This document shows positions 1 through 14,000 of a stretch of DNA of 34,072 nt, in pieces. The position numbers and the translations under genes are program-made. The stretch comes from Anaerolineae bacterium. Its GTDB lineage: Bacteria; Chloroflexota; Anaerolineae; J102. The notes below the pieces were generated by a model that had not been told where the DNA came from, searched no databases, and was given only the letters and a program-made list of their open reading frames with translations. The stretch is from NCBI GenBank assembly GCA_011371305.1, contig DRQW01000006.1, forward strand, positions 1 to 34,072. The letters are read 5' to 3'. Within the stretch, counting starts at the first letter, position 1. Each line of letters begins with the position of its first letter.

Positions 1-38
1 AGCGTGATTTTTGTGGGTAACGTGCGCTTCAATTCGCC

Positions 39-202
39 ACGGATGATGCGGATGTGGCGGATCAACACGGATGTTTACAGAAAAAGATGGCATCCTCTTG
101 AAAAATCCGCGGCAATCTGCTTCATCCGCGTTATCTGGGATGAATTTCAACCTCCGAGCGGCGATCCTGATCTTTGAGAGCGGTCAAGTGCATAACGGCC
201 TT
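39..202. repeat. Modular repeat element, copy 1 (9-bp-unit hairpin plus right end)
   Basis: No gene is seen before position 202. Positions 39-76 hold four degenerate 9-bp units of type RCGGATNNN. Positions 103-139 hold the inverted counterpart (ATCCGCGNN / ATCTGCNNN units), so the two arms can form an imperfect hairpin. From 142 to 202 follows a 'right-end module' (GAATTTCAACCTCC ... GTGCATAACGGCCTT) that recurs with small changes at 19815-19875 and 25519-25580. The module ends in the TIR-like CATAACGGCCTT followed by TA (203-204). The left-end module is not visible, so this copy is truncated or rearranged. The stop codon of the minus-strand response regulator sits exactly at this junction. 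Confidence 0.7.
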
Positions 203-807
203 TAATCCTCCATTTCCCGGATCTGGTGGGCCAGGATGATGGCTTCGGCCACCACGCGCATGGGCTTACGGGAATCCATGGAGAGTTTCTGGATGCGGCG
301 GAACGCTTCGGCCTCGGTCATGCCCTCTTTGTCCATGAGCAAGCCCTTGGCCCGATCCACGGCTTTGCGCGTTTCCAGCGCCTTCTTCAGGTCTGCCGCC
401 TGCTTTTTGATGGCCCGGAACTCGCGAAACCGCTCCAACGCGGTCTCGATGGCCGGGGCCAGGTCAGCTTCCGAGAAAGGCTTGATCAGATAGCCGACCA
501 CCCCCGCTTCTTTGGCCCGCTCCACCAGATCGCGCTGGCTATAGGCACTGAGCAAAAGCACCGGCGCGATATCCTCCGCGGTCAACACCCGGGCCGCGTC
601 AATGCCATCGAAATCATCGCCTTCGAAGCGGATATCCATGATCACCAGGTCGGGCTTGAGCTTGCGGGCCAGCTCCACCGCGGTACGGCCATCGCTGGCT
701 TCGCCGATGACAAGATAACCCTGCTCCTCCAACATCTCCCGCAGATCCCGTCGGATCAGCGATTCATCATCCGCGATAATGATGCGTGTACGTTTTGATT
801 GCGTCAT
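202..807 (-). CDS. pdtaR: ANTAR-domain response regulator, PdtaR-like
   Basis: This 201-aa protein has an N-terminal receiver domain (about residues 7-122) with acidic pocket D13/D14, phosphoacceptor D58 in LVIMDIR and conserved K109 in LIKPF. An ANTAR RNA-binding domain follows (about 135-195; AVDRAKGLLMDKEGMTEAEAF is its hallmark). ANTAR regulators bind paired hairpins in nascent mRNA and prevent termination once phosphorylated. The ATG overlaps the stop of the upstream histidine kinase by 4 nt (ATGA), so the pair is translationally coupled and the kinase is the likely cognate partner. The stop codon TAA lies at the edge of a repeat element: TA comes from the presumed target and the last A from the element. 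Family assignment is firm; the orthologue name rests on the pairing with a PdtaS-like kinase. Confidence 0.9.
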   Translation of the reverse strand: MTQSKRTRIIIADDESLIRRDLREMLEEQGYLVIGEASDGRTAVELARKLKPDLVIMDIRFEGDDFDGIDAARVLTAEDIAPVLLLSAYSQRDLVERAKEAGVVGYLIKPFSEADLAPAIETALERFREFRAIKKQAADLKKALETRKAVDRAKGLLMDKEGMTEAEAFRRIQKLSMDSRKPMRVVAEAIILAHQIREMED

Positions 808-2321
808 TGCAGTTGACCTCCAGGGGCTTGTTTGGGGAAAAGCAGTCTGGCTCGGACGCCCCCTTGGGGAAGGGATGTGAATTCGATGGTTCCTTTTAGA
901 TCATCCTGCACCAAGGTGCGGATAATGTCAAGCCCTATGCTCGCGTTTTTCTCGGGTGAAAAATCTTCGGGCAGGCCGCGGCCTGTGTCTTCCATGATCA
1001 ACTCGATCTGCTCACCGCGGTCATAAAGCTGGATACGTATCTCGCCCGACGCGTGTTCCCCAAACCCATGCTTGACCGCATTAAGCAGGAGTTCGTTGAA
1101 CACCAACGCACAGGCCGTGACCTTGTTGGTGGGGAGCTGGATGTCATCGATATGGAGGAAGCGGATGCGGATATGCCGGTGAGGGGCGACGATGCTCATC
1201 TGCGTTTGCGCGGCGATCTGAGTGAGGACGTCGCTCAAGTTGAGGATTTCGCCTTCGCCTTGGGCGAGGGAATCATGAATGACCGCCATGCTGGTGAGGC
1301 GGTTCATGACCTCGCCAAGGAGGTCTCGCGCTTCCTCCGTCTGCGCGCGGCGCCGCTGCATGCGGATAATGGAGATCAACAATTGCAGATTATTCTTCAA
1401 GCGATGATGCACTTCCCGGATCATCGCGGTTTTGACTTTGATCTCCGCTTCGGTCTCGCGCACTTCAGTCACGTCGTTCACCAACAGGAGGGCGCCATAG
1501 CGATCCCGAACCCGCCCGCGCCATCGTCGCCGTTCCCAAAACGAGAGCTGGTCGGGCGAGCCAAAGAGGGGGATAACGCTGCGCTGGAGGATGCGATTCC
1601 GCACCAACGCTTCCTCAAACAGACAACAACGCGTCTCCCACGCCCGATGCACCAGCTCCTGATCCCCCGAAGCCACCTCCTCCAGGGTACGCATCCGCAG
1701 GTCATCCAGATACCCCAGTCGGCGATAGATGTTGGCCGCGATGCCGCTGAGATAGCGGTACCGCCCCAGCCCGTCGATGAAGACAATGCCGCTGCGGTCG
1801 GTGAAGGGTGGCAGGTCGGCACACCGGGTCAGTTCACCCCGGGCCAGGGCTTTGAAAAAGTGTTCCAACGCGAGCTGGAAGGAGCGGGAGCGTCGTTTAT
1901 GGCGTTCCAGCTCCACCGCGTTGGTATAGACCCCGACAGCCGCGATGACCTGGCCCGCTTCGCCCAGCACCGGCCAGATCTGCTGCTGCACCTGGCCCTG
2001 GGCTTCGGGAATATCCCGGATGCGATGCATATAGGCCCCGCGGGCGATGGCCTGCCATATCCAGGGCCGATCCTCCGCGGCCAGACAGCGCCCCGCCTGG
2101 CGGCTGGGAAACAACGTGGCCATGGCATGGGACCGGGCATGAATCGCCACGCAAAATTCCTCTTCCCCCGGCTGAAACAGGAAGACATCGGAGCGCGAGA
2201 TATCGGCAGCAATGGGCAAAGCCTCTCGCACCCGCCCCACCAACGCCCGCTCCCCTTCCGACAGCGGGGCCATCAGCTTGCTCCAGATCGCTTCATCGAA
2301 ATCCAGGTAAGAGAGATCCAC
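804..2321 (-). CDS. pdtaS: Sensor histidine kinase, PdtaS-like (HisKA_2)
   Basis: This 505-aa cytosolic kinase has no membrane segments. Residues about 10-140 form the N-terminal GAF-like sensor typical of PdtaS (H_kinase_N) and about 165-290 a PAS-like domain. Residues 300-325 carry the HisKA_2 phosphoacceptor motif EVHHRLKNNLQ (H305/H306). Residues about 395-500 form the HATPase domain, with N-box NELLLNAVKHG (409-419), G1 box DTGRG (445-449) and G2 SIGLDI. Start is GTG at 2321, with no clear Shine-Dalgarno. It overlaps the downstream ANTAR regulator by 4 nt, forming a kinase-regulator operon like mycobacterial PdtaS-PdtaR. In that family phosphate passes to the ANTAR regulator to control transcription antitermination. 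The ligand cannot be read from the sequence. Confidence 0.9.
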   Translation of the reverse strand: MDLSYLDFDEAIWSKLMAPLSEGERALVGRVREALPIAADISRSDVFLFQPGEEEFCVAIHARSHAMATLFPSRQAGRCLAAEDRPWIWQAIARGAYMHRIRDIPEAQGQVQQQIWPVLGEAGQVIAAVGVYTNAVELERHKRRSRSFQLALEHFFKALARGELTRCADLPPFTDRSGIVFIDGLGRYRYLSGIAANIYRRLGYLDDLRMRTLEEVASGDQELVHRAWETRCCLFEEALVRNRILQRSVIPLFGSPDQLSFWERRRWRGRVRDRYGALLLVNDVTEVRETEAEIKVKTAMIREVHHRLKNNLQLLISIIRMQRRRAQTEEARDLLGEVMNRLTSMAVIHDSLAQGEGEILNLSDVLTQIAAQTQMSIVAPHRHIRIRFLHIDDIQLPTNKVTACALVFNELLLNAVKHGFGEHASGEIRIQLYDRGEQIELIMEDTGRGLPEDFSPEKNASIGLDIIRTLVQDDLKGTIEFTSLPQGGVRARLLFPKQAPGGQLQ

Positions 2322-5300
2322 GGGCTGTTATCCGGCCGCAATCGGCATATGGTGTCCAAAAACCCATCATCATCGATGGGTGCATGGGCTGTCCACGGGT
2401 AGATAGATCAACAAGGGCCGATGGTTACCCATCGGCCCGGCCTGGTCGGGGCGGGGCGATTTGAACGCCCGACCTCTTGAACCCCATTCAAGCGCGCTAC
2501 CGAGCTGCGCTACGCCCCGACAGCAAAGGTAAGTATAGCCAAATAGGACGCGAATGTCAAGTCTCTGTGCTATAATCGCCCTTATGGTCTCCCTTGCCAT
2601 TGTGCACGACTGGCTGAACCAGGTGGGCGGCGCCGAGGACGTGCTGGCCGAGATGCACGCGATCTTCCCGCAAGCGCCCATCTACACCTCGATCTACGCA
2701 GCAGAGAAGATGCCCGCCGCCATGCGCGCGTGGGATATTCGTCCAAGCTGGATGAATCGGCTGCCCGGCATCCATCAACACCATCAGCCCTACCTGCCCC
2801 TCTATCCCCTGGCCTTTGGGCGTTTGGATTTGACGGCTTACGATGTGGTGCTCAGCAACAAGTCGGGGTTTTGTCATGGTGTGCGGGTGCGAGAGGACGC
2901 GTATCACATCGATTATTGCCTGACGCCCACCCGCTATGTGTGGATGCCCGACGCCTACATGGCTCGCGAGGGGTTTGGCAAAACGGTGGCGTTGGCCATC
3001 CGCCCCCTGCTGGCCTGGCTGAAGCGGTGGGATTACGCGGCCGCGCAACGGGTGACCCACTTCGTGGCCATCTCACGGGAGGTGCAACAACGCATTCGCC
3101 GCTACTACCATCGCGAGAGCGTGATCATCTATCCGCCCGTGGACATCCACCGCTTTCGGCCCAATGGTCGGCCCCCCGAGCCCTTCTTCCTGGTCCTCAG
3201 CCGCCTCATCCCTTACAAACGTATCGATCTGGCCGTGCGCGCGTGTAATCTGGTGGGATGCAGGCTGATTGTGGCCGGGGATGGCCGCGATCGGGCAGCG
3301 CTGGAGGCCATTGCCGGGCCTACCATCGAGTTCCGGGGCCGCGTCTCCGATGAAGAGGCCGCGGATCTCATGGCCCGCTGCCAGGCGTTCATCTTCCCCG
3401 GCCTGGAGGATTTCGGCATCACGCCATTGCAGGCCCAGGCCGCGGGCCGCCCTGTTATCGCCTACGGAGCGGGGGGGGCGCTGGATACGGTCATCCCCGG
3501 CGTCACGGGCGAATTCTTCCATGAACAAACGCCCGAGGCCCTGGCTGAACTCCTGACGGCTTTCGATCCCACCCGCTACGACCCGGCCGCGTGCCGGGCC
3601 AACGCGGAACGCTTCCGGGCCGAACGCTTTCGCCAGGAGCTGGGGGAGTATATCGCCCGCGTCGCGTCGGGCCAGGAGCCTCCCTCGGCTTATCTGTTCT
3701 GAAAATAGCATGATCGCTGGTCGCTGAAGGTTCGCAAAGCCCTGGTTGGGCGAGTCTGCCATGGTGCGTATTCCGTACTGCGTATTCCGTCCAGTCGACA
3801 CGCAATACGAAATACGCAATACGAGATCAGCTTCCCGCACCACCCCCGTGTTTTTTCAAGAATCCGCTCATGCAAACCTTCTCCCTCCTTCTCATCGGCT
3901 TTGGTTCTGTCCATCAGGCGTTCGCCCATCTGCTGCTCGAAAAACGCGAGGTCCTGGCCCAACGCTATGGCCTCGCCTTTCGCGTCGTTGGCGTGGTGGA
4001 TAGCCGCGGCGCGGTCGTCCAGGATGGCGGCCTGGATCTGGCCGCGCTGCTCGCGTACAAAGCCGCGGGGCACAGCGTGGGCACTTTTCCCAGCGGCAAG
4101 CCTTTGCCCGACGCGCTCACCCTGGCCCGAACCGCGACCTATGACCTGCTGCTGGAAGCCTCGCCGGTGAACCTGGTCGACGGCGAGCCCGCGCTGGGGT
4201 GCGTGCGGGCCGCGCTGGCCCAGGGCCGGGGCGCGGTCCTGGCCAACAAAGCGCCCCTGGTGCTCGATTTTCGTGGGCTGCACGCCCTGGCCGCGGCCCA
4301 TAACGCCGGCCTGGCCTTCAGTGCCACCGTCTGCGGCGGCTTGCCCGTCATCAATGTGGGCCGCCGCGACCTGGTGGCCGCGGATATCCATCGCATCGAA
4401 GGCATCTTCAATTCCACCAGCAACTACATCCTCACCCGCATGGCCGCGGGCGAGAGCTACGACGACGCCCTGGCCGAGGCCCAGCGTCGCGGCCTGGCCG
4501 AGACGGACCCCAGCCTGGATGTGGATGGTTGGGACACCGCCAACAAGCTGGTGATCCTCGCCAACGCGATCTTGGGGCTGGAGGTGGGACTGGAGGATGT
4601 GCGGGTGCAGGGCATGCGCGGGTTGGGCCAGGATGAGGTTATGGCCGCCCGGAGGCAGGGGGAAATGTTCCGCCTCATCGCCACCGCGGCGCGCATTGCG
4701 GATGGCTGGCGGCTGGAAGTGCGCCCCCGACGGGTGCCTCTGACCAGCTTCCTGGGCGGGATCGATCTGTGGGAGATGGGCATCGTGTTCCATACCGACA
4801 TCTTCGAGGACGTATATTTGAAAATCGACGAGCGAGGCCCCCTGGCCACGGCCGCGGCCATGCTGCGGGACGCGGTCCACCTCTCGCTTGCGTCCAAAGA
4901 TGTAACAATGATAGGATTTCGCGGGTAGCGACAAGTTTCCACACATCCGCTTTGCCATCACTTTTTCATCATGCAATCAGCTCGACAGCTGGCACGCCCG
5001 CGCCGATACGAATGAAAATGCCTCACTGCTTAGTTGGTGCGGGAAGCCAGAGCCCTGATGCGTGATGCGTAAGTCCTCATGTGTCACGCATCACGTTTCA
5101 TGCTCGTTGGCGCTTGGCGCAGCGCGGGCTTCGAATTGATTTTGCAATTGAAACAACGCTATTTTCAGACCCCATCATGAAACAAACGTCCTCCATCACC
5201 CCGCCGGTCAAGCCCACGCCCGTGGACCGCATCGGGTATCGGTTCCAGAAATTCTCCCACATCGAAGGCATCAGCGGGATCCTGCTGGTCTTTGCCACCG

Positions 5301-8041
5301 CGGTCGCGTTGATCTGGGCCAATTCCCCCCTGTCCGCGTCCTATTTCGCGCTGCTGGAAATCCCCATCAGCTTCAACATGGGCCCCATCAGCATCGAAGA
5401 ACCCCTGGGGTTGTGGATCAATGATGCGTTGATGGCCATCTTTTTCTTCGTCGTGGGGTTGGAGTTGAAACGGGAAGTGGCCATTGGTGAACTCTCCTCC
5501 TTCCGCAAAGCCATCCTGCCCGGCCTGGCTGCGGTGGGGGGCATGATTGTGCCCCTGGGCATTTTCCTGGCCCTCAACTGGGGTGATCCTATGACCATGG
5601 AGGGCTGGGCCATCCCCATGGCCACGGACATCGCTTTCGCGCTGGGCGTGTTGGCCCTGGTGGGGAAGCGCGCGCCCCTCTCCCTGGCCGTGTTTCTAAC
5701 CGCCCTGGCCATTGTGGACGATATCGGGGCGATCCTGGTCATTGCCATTGCCTATACCGAAGCCATCGATTTTCGCATGTTAGCCCTGGGCCTGGGGATC
5801 GTCCTCCTCCTGCTACTGTACGCCCGGCTGGGCGGGCGGAGCCTGCTCGTCTATTTCCTTTTGGGCGGCATCACCTGGTTCGCCATCTTCGAATCGGGCA
5901 TCCACGCCACCATCGCCGGGGTGCTGGTGGCCCTGACCATCCCCGTGCGCACGCGGGTGAACACGCGGGATTTCAGCGATTGGATGCACAAGTTGTTGCA
6001 CTGGTTCGATAGCGAGAATGTGGGGGATGGGGAATGTGTGCTCACCTCGGTACAGCGCACCGCGCTCTTCGAGATGGAACGGGCCATCGAGCACGCGGAC
6101 TCCCCTCTCCATCGATTGGAGCACCTCCTGCACCCCTGGGTGGCTTTCGTGATCATGCCCATCTTCGCCCTGGCCAACGCGGGCATCATCATCCATCTGG
6201 ACTTGATCCAGGCGTTGCTCTCTCCCCTGGCATTGGGCATCATCCTGGGCCTGCTGGTGGGCAAGCCCGTGGGCATCCTGGGCGCGACCTGGCTGGGCAC
6301 AACGCTGGGGTTGGGCTCCCTGCCCCGGGGCGTGACCAAACGGCATATCCTGGGGGCGGGCGTGCTGGCAGGCATGGGGTTCACCATGTCCATTTTCATC
6401 GCTATCCTGGCCTTCAGCACCGATGGGCACGCGGGCCTGTTGGGCCTCAAGCTGGCCAGCCCCGCTCTGCTCGCAGGGGGAGGCGAGGAGAATGCGCTGA
6501 TCTCCCTGGCCAAGCTGGCCATCCTGGTAGCCTCGACCCTGGCGGGAATCTTGGGTTATCTCCTGCTGCGCACGGGCCCCGAAACCGTTGTGGAAACTTC
6601 CAAAGTCACACCACCGCCCCATGAGTAGGATGAAACCACCTCTGCTTGTGTTTCTGCTTTGGGTGGTCTGGTTCGGACTCACAGCCACCCTCTGGCAAGC
6701 CGATGCCCGGGGCCAAACGGTCTGGACGAACACCGATGCCGAACTGATCGTCAACGGCGACATGGAAACTGACGCGGGCTGGGTTTTCCCCGTTACCCCG
6801 GTCCAGGGGGGCTATAGCTACGACCGGTATGTGAGCCCGGTGCGCAGCGCCCGGTTGGGCATTGTGTCGGGCACGAACCAGTACGCCTATTCCTCCATGC
6901 ATCAAACCATCCATGTGCCCCCCTTGCCCGCGGGGGGGTCACTGACGCTCACCTGGGCCGCTTATCTTCTCAGTCAACCCCAGGATGGCAGCGACTTGCA
7001 ATACGTTCAAATCCGGGACGAAGCGGGAAGGCTTCATACCATCTGGTCGGGCCAACGAAATGATGCCCCCCACTGGCTCATATGCAGTTACGATGTAAGC
7101 GCCTATGCGGACCAAAGCATTGTCCTTTATTTCGGGGTGAAAAATGACGGTTCGGGCGGCATCACGGCCATGTATGTGGATGATGTGAGCCTGATGCTCA
7201 GCGCGTCCCCGTCATCCGCGGGAAATCGCTGCCAGCCGATGGCGAGCACCCCCACACCTGAGCCTGTCACCCCCACCCCCACGCCTACAGCCACGCCCAT
7301 GCCCACTCATACTCCTACCCCAACCCCCACCCCCTCCGGCCCGCCCTGCCAGCAGCTCATCCAAAACCCGGACTTCAACCAGGACTACACCGGCTGGACG
7401 CAAAACCTGTATCTGACCGCCCGCTACCGGGACGAGACGGGCCAGGAACATGAAGGGGCCTGGTTCGGAGGCGCGGAGTTTGTGGATCATTATCTGTATC
7501 AGGATGTGACCATCCCCGCGGGCAGCCCCGCGGCCCGGTTAAGCTTCTTGTGGGCCTTCGACCCAGATGAAAACATCGGTCCGGGCGAAAGCCTCACCAT
7601 CACCCTGCGTGCCACCGACGACACCCCCCTGGCTCATCTGCTGACCATCGACCAAAGCAGCACACCCCGGCGCTGGCTTGCCACAAGCATGGATCTCACC
7701 CCCTACATCGGCCAAACCATCCGCTTTCATGCCCAGGCAACAACCCACGCCTCGACTACAGCCTGGTATCTGGACCAGATCCTCCTTTACAACTGCGAGC
7801 TAACCCACACAATCCATTTGCCCTGGGTGGTGGAGGAATGAGGAGAAGCTGGCGGTGCCCATGCCCGCGAGGTTGACGAAAGAAGCCTTTCTCGCTATAA
7901 TTATGAGTGCAGTGCGGGTGTAGTTCAGTGGTAGAACGACAGCTTCCCAAGCTGTATGTCGTCGGTTCGAGTCCGATCACCCGCTCCACGGCAAGGTGTC
8001 CGGCCCGTCGCATGACGGGCCAGACGCCTTTCTCTTGTCAC

Positions 8042-8072
<31 letters not shown>

Positions 8073-11000
8073 CGTCTCGAAAACGCGTAGGGTTTACCGC
8101 CCTCGAGGGTTCGAATCCCTCCCTCTCCGCCTTCCAATCGCATACCCTTGGAGAGGTCGCATAGTCCGGTCTAGTGCGCGCGCCTGGAGAGCGCGTATCC
8201 CCTCTGGGGATCGTGGGTTCGAATCCCACCCTCTCCGCCTTGCAAAACGCTCCCATGATGCCCATGGGGGCGTTTTTGTTTAGGAAAAACGCCCGAAACC
8301 ATTGATTTCTCATGGCGACCATGCTACAATGAAGCTCCAACCCCCTTCTCGCCAAAACCCGCCATCCCATAAAGGCAACGACGCCCCTGGCCCGCACCGC
8401 GCGACCAGGGGCGCTTTGTTTTCCTAAAACGACTTCAACGGCAGTTTTCAAGGCAACAAGTCGAGAACGCAGCGCGTGATGCCAAGCCCCTCACGTTTCA
8501 CGCATCACGCTTCACGTGGGGCATTATTTCGGCCAATTTTAGCCCTGAATTATTTTCAGCATCCTGCTCAATACCTGCTTTCATCCATCCACACACTGGA
8601 GCCCCGCCATGACCCATCCCCTCCACCATCCTTCCCACCATCGCGATGCCTGCGGCATTGGCCTCATCGCCGACATCCCCGGCCGACGCAGCCACGAGAT
8701 CGTGCGCATGGCCATCGATGCGCTCGCGGGCATGGAACACCGCGGGGGCGTGGCCGCGGACGCGGGCACCGGCGATGGCGCCGGCCTCCTCACCCAGATC
8801 CCCATCCGCTTCTTTGGCAAACTGCTCGACCTGCCCCAGACCAAATACGGCGACCTGGCCGTGGGCGTGTTCTTCACCCCGCGCGGGCTTAGCCCCGACA
8901 CCTGGCAGCCCCTGGTGGCTGCCGAACTGGAGGTGTTGGGCGCGCCCATCCTGACCTGGCGCCAAGTCCCGGTCAACGTCTATGCCCTGGGCGAATTCGC
9001 ATCCCGCACCCGCCCCGACATCTGGCAAGTCTTCATCCTCCGACCCGAGAACATCGACCGCAACGAGCCCTTCGAGCGCATCCTCTACCTGGCCCGCCGC
9101 GCCATCGAACGGGCCCTTGCCGCTGCCGGACAGGATATCTACATCGCCTCCCTCTCCAGCCGCACCATCGTGTATAAGGGCCTCATGCTGGGTTCCCAAC
9201 TGGCCAACTTCTACCCCGATCTGGCCGATCCCGACTACCGCAGCGCCATGGTCCTCTTCCACCAGCGGTACGCCACCAACACCGCGCCCGATTGGCGCCG
9301 GGCCCAGCCCTTCCGCCTGCTGGCCCATAACGGCGAGATCAACACCCTGCAGGGGAACATCAACTGGATGCGGGCGCGCATGAAGCAACTGGCCGGGGAG
9401 GATGACTTTGCCCGGGCCATCGCGCCCGTGCTGGAGGAAGCAGGTTCCGACAGCGCCATGCTGGACAACGCGGTGGAAGCCCTGGTGCGCCGCGGGCGGG
9501 AACTGCGCCATGCCATCATGATGCTCACGCCCGAGGCATGGGAGCATGTGAAGGATATGCCCCCGGAACTGCGCGCGTTCTATCGATATCATGCCGCGCT
9601 CACCGAACCCTGGGATGGGCCCGCCGCGTTGGTCTTTGCCGATGGGCGGGTGGCCGGCGCCTCGTTGGACCGCAATGGCCTCCGCCCCCTGCGCTATGTC
9701 CACACCCTGGATGGGCTGCTCATTGCCAGCTCTGAAGCGGGTGCCATCCCCATCCCTGCCGGCCGCATCGTGCGTCGGGGCAAATTGGGGCCCGGCCAGA
9801 TGCTTCTGGCCGACACCCATCGCGGGCGTCTGCTCCTCAACGACGAAGTCAAGGCCGAAGTCAGCAAGCGCCGCCCTTACCTCAAATGGTGCCATAACAA
9901 TTTCTACCACATCGACCGGCTGGAACGCTCCATTCACCATCGCCAAAACTTCCTCTACCAGGATGTGGGAGGGGAACTGGCCGAACCGGTCTATGAAGAG
10001 GGCGTGCTCAGCGACCCCGCGGACGCCACAGGAGCCGATTTGCTGCCTTTAGAGCAGGCTTTCGGCTACACCGTGGAATCGGTGAACATGATGATCAAGC
10101 CCATGGCCATTGCGGGCAAAGAGCCCACGGGCGCCATGGGCGACGACACCCCACCCGCGGTCATGTCCCAGCTGCCCCGCCCCCTCTACCATTACTTTTA
10201 CCAGCGCTTCGCGGAGGTCACCAACCCGCCCATCGACTCCTTGCGCGAACGCTCGGTCATGTCTTTGCAGATGCTCCTGGGGCGGCGGCGCAGCATCTTC
10301 ACCGAAACCCCGGCCCATGCTCGGCTCATCATCCTGGAAAGCCCTGTATTGGACCGGGAGACCATGCGGCTGCTGAAACAGCTGGAGCGGGACCGTCGCA
10401 CCCTTTTCGACGACGCCCACGATGGCCTGCCCTTCTCCTTGGTCCGCATCGACATGACCTTTCCCGTGGACGAAGGGGAAGCGGGCCTGGTCCAGGGGCT
10501 GGACCGCATCACCGCGGAGGCGGAGGAAGCTTTTCGCAACGGCCATAACCTGATCCTGCTCACCGACCGGGCCGTGGGCCCCGATCGCGCGCCCATTCCC
10601 GCGCTGCTGGCCGTAGGCGCGGTGCATCATCACTTGATCCGACAGGGCTTGCGGATGGAGGGGAGCATCCTGGTGGAGGCTGGGGATGTGATCAGTGTGC
10701 ATCGCCTGGCCGCGCTCATCGGTTATGGCGCCAACGGCGTCCACCCCTGGCTGGCCCTGGACACGGCCGCACATCTGGCCGAGGAAGGCCGCCTGAAGGG
10801 TGTAGCCCATCCAGCCACCGCGGAAGCCAATTACCTGCAAGCCCTGGAGATGGGCCTGCTCAAGATCATGGCCAAAATGGGCATCAGCACGGTGGAAAGT
10901 TACTGTGGCGCCCAGATCTTCGAGATCATCGGCCTCAGCCACCAGGTGGTGGACCGCTGTTTCGCGGGCACACCCAACCGGCTGGGTGGCGTCGGCTTCA

Positions 11001-14000
11001 ACAAGCTGGCTGACGACGTCCTCTACCGCCATCATCTGGCCTATCACACGCCCGTAGAAAAGCTGGAGCACTGGGGCCAGTTCAAATATCGTCGCCAGGG
11101 CGAGGTGCACGCGCTCACCCCCGAGGTCATCAATGCCCTGCACGAAGCCATCCGCACGCCAGGTGCGCTCAACGGCAACTTCGACCTGGCCTATCAACGT
11201 TATCGCCATTACAGCCAACTGCTGCAAGAAAAGCCTCCCACCGACCTGCGCGACCTGTTGGAAGTCCGCCCCGACCGGGAACCTATCCCCCTGGACGAGG
11301 TCGAGCCGGTGGAGGCCATCTTGCGGCGATTCAGCACCGCGGCCATGAGCTTTGGCGCGCTCAGCCCCGAGGCCCACGAGGTGCTGGCCATGGCCATGAA
11401 CCGCATTGGTGGGCGGTCCAACAGTGGCGAAGGGGGCGAGGACCCTGCCCGCTATGGCACCGAACGTAACAGCGCGGTGAAGCAGGTGGCTTCGGGCCGG
11501 TTCGGCGTCACCCCGGCCTACCTGGTCAGCGCGCAGGAACTGCAGATCAAGATGGCCCAGGGCTCGAAGCCGGGCGAGGGGGGCCACCTGCCTGGCCACA
11601 AGGTGACGGAGCAGATCGCGGCCATTCGCCTGACCACCCCGGGCGTGCCTCTCATCTCGCCCCCGCCCCACCACGACATCTATTCCATCGAAGATTTAGC
11701 CCAACTTATCGACGATCTGCGCCAGATCAAACCCGAGGCTGAGATCTCGGTGAAGCTGGTGGCGCAAACCGGCGTGGGGGCCATCGCCTCGGGTGTGGCC
11801 AAGGGGCGAGCCAACATCATCCTTATCTCCGGCCACAACGGCGGTACGGGCGCATCCCCTCTCACCTCCATCCGCCATGCCGGCGCGCCCTGGGAGATGG
11901 GCCTGGCCGAGACACAACAGGCCCTGCTGGCCGGGGGCCTGCGAGATCGGGTCATCCTGCGGGCCGATGGGGGGCTGCGCACGGGCCTGGATGTGATCAA
12001 GGCCGCCCTGTTGGGCGCGGATGAGTTTTCCTTCGGCACCCTGGCCATGCTGGCCGAAGGGTGCATCATGGCCCGGGTATGCCACCGCAACACTTGTCCC
12101 GTGGGTGTGGCCACGCAAGACCCCAAACGCCGGGCCAAGTTCCAGGGCCGGGTGGAGCATGTGGTGGCCGCGTTCACCTTCATCGCCCAGGAGGTGCGGG
12201 AGTGGTTGGCCCGGATGGGGTACCGTAGCCTGGACGAGATCATCGGCCGCACCGACCTGCTGGTCCAAAAGCACACCGGCGATCCCGCGCTGGATGCCCT
12301 GGACCTGAGCCCCTTGCTGGTCCGTCCGCCGTCGGACGCGGCCCGGCACTTTGTGCGCTGGCCCGATTACGACGCGCCCAACGCGCTAGGCAATCGGGTG
12401 GCCGAGGCTGCCCTGGCCGCGCTGGCGTTGGACCAGCTCCCCCTGCGCCGGGAGTTCGAGATTCGCAACACGGATCGTGCGGTGGGCGCCCGGCTGAGCG
12501 GACGGCTGGTGCAGTTGGGCTATACCGACCTGCCCGAGGATGCGATCCACTTTACCTTCCGCGGGAGCGCGGGCCAGTCCTTCGGCGCGTTTCTCGCCTC
12601 CGGCGTGCGCTTCACCCTCATCGGCGAGGCCAACGACTATGTGGGCAAGGGCCTGGCCGGGGGCGTTATCGTGGTGCGGCCCGAGGAGGAAGCCACCTAT
12701 CCCTGGCATGAAAATTATCTGGTGGGCAATACCTGCCTGTACGGCGCGACCGGCGGGACGCTCTTCGTAGCAGGCCGTGCGGGTGAACGCTTTGCGGTGC
12801 GCAACAGCCGCGGCCACGCGGTGGTGGAAGGTGTGGGCGATCACGGTTGTGAGTACATGACCGGTGGCGTCGTGGTGGTGTTGGGCCCCACGGGTTATAA
12901 CTTCGGCGCGGGCATGACAGGCGGTCAAGCCTTTGTGCTGGATGATCCCGACTGGCCCCGGTTCCTCAAGCGCATGAACCACGAGCTTGTCTATGCCACC
13001 CGGGTGGCGGATGAAGACGCGGCCAGGCTCCTGCGCGCCATGGTCGAAGCCCACTTCGAGGCGACGGGCAGCCCCCTGGCCGCGGCACTTCTCGATGATT
13101 GGGAGGCTACTCTGCGCCGCTTCTGGCATATCCGGCCCAAATGGATGCGGGATCGCGCGCCCCAGTTTTCCCCATCATCCACATCCATGCGCTCACCGTG
13201 ATGCGCGCCTTTGCGCGACTATCGCGACGAAAGGGGCGGATGGGGGCGGAGCACCACATTCCGTTCCTGGTTCCTCCGTTCCAGACGGATGCGGCGGCGC
13301 TCGGCTGCTTCCTCGTACCGCCGTTTTTCATCCTCGGTTTCGGGCAACAGCGGCGGCACAGGTAAACGATTGCCCTCGGCATCCAGGGCGACGAAGGTCA
13401 GATACGCTGAGGAGCAGTGACGTCGCTCGCCCGTCAACGGGTTTTCCGCCTCCACCCGCACCCCGACCTCCATGCTGGACCGAAACGCGCGATTGACCTG
13501 GGCTTTCAGAATCACCACCTCGCCCTGATAGATGGGCGCGCGGAAGTGGAGATCATCCATGCTCGCGGTGACGACGATCTGGCGGGCGTGTCGGGTGGCT
13601 GCGATCCCCGCGCAGATGTCGATCCACGCCATCACCTGGCCACCAAAGGCCGTGCCCAGGGGGTTCGTGTGGGTGGGCAGAACGAGCTGCGTCATCTCCA
13701 CATAGGATTCACACGCGGGCTTGGGGGTTAGTTCGTGCTCGGACATGAGGGGATATGTTGTACCATGAAAAGTGGACTGTATCGCGCTTGGCCGCGCGCA
13801 TCGCTTGCCGACGTCAGGCAGTGTACCACAATCCACACGAATACCATACCAGGTTTTCCAAAAAACCAAAAGCAAGATAAAATTACCTTGCTGTTTCCAT
13901 GCGACGACGCTTCGATTAAGGTGCTGCTATGCTCCGCCGAGAGGAGGACGCCAACTACATCATCTTCACCTATCTCAGCGACATCATCCTCACGTTGGTG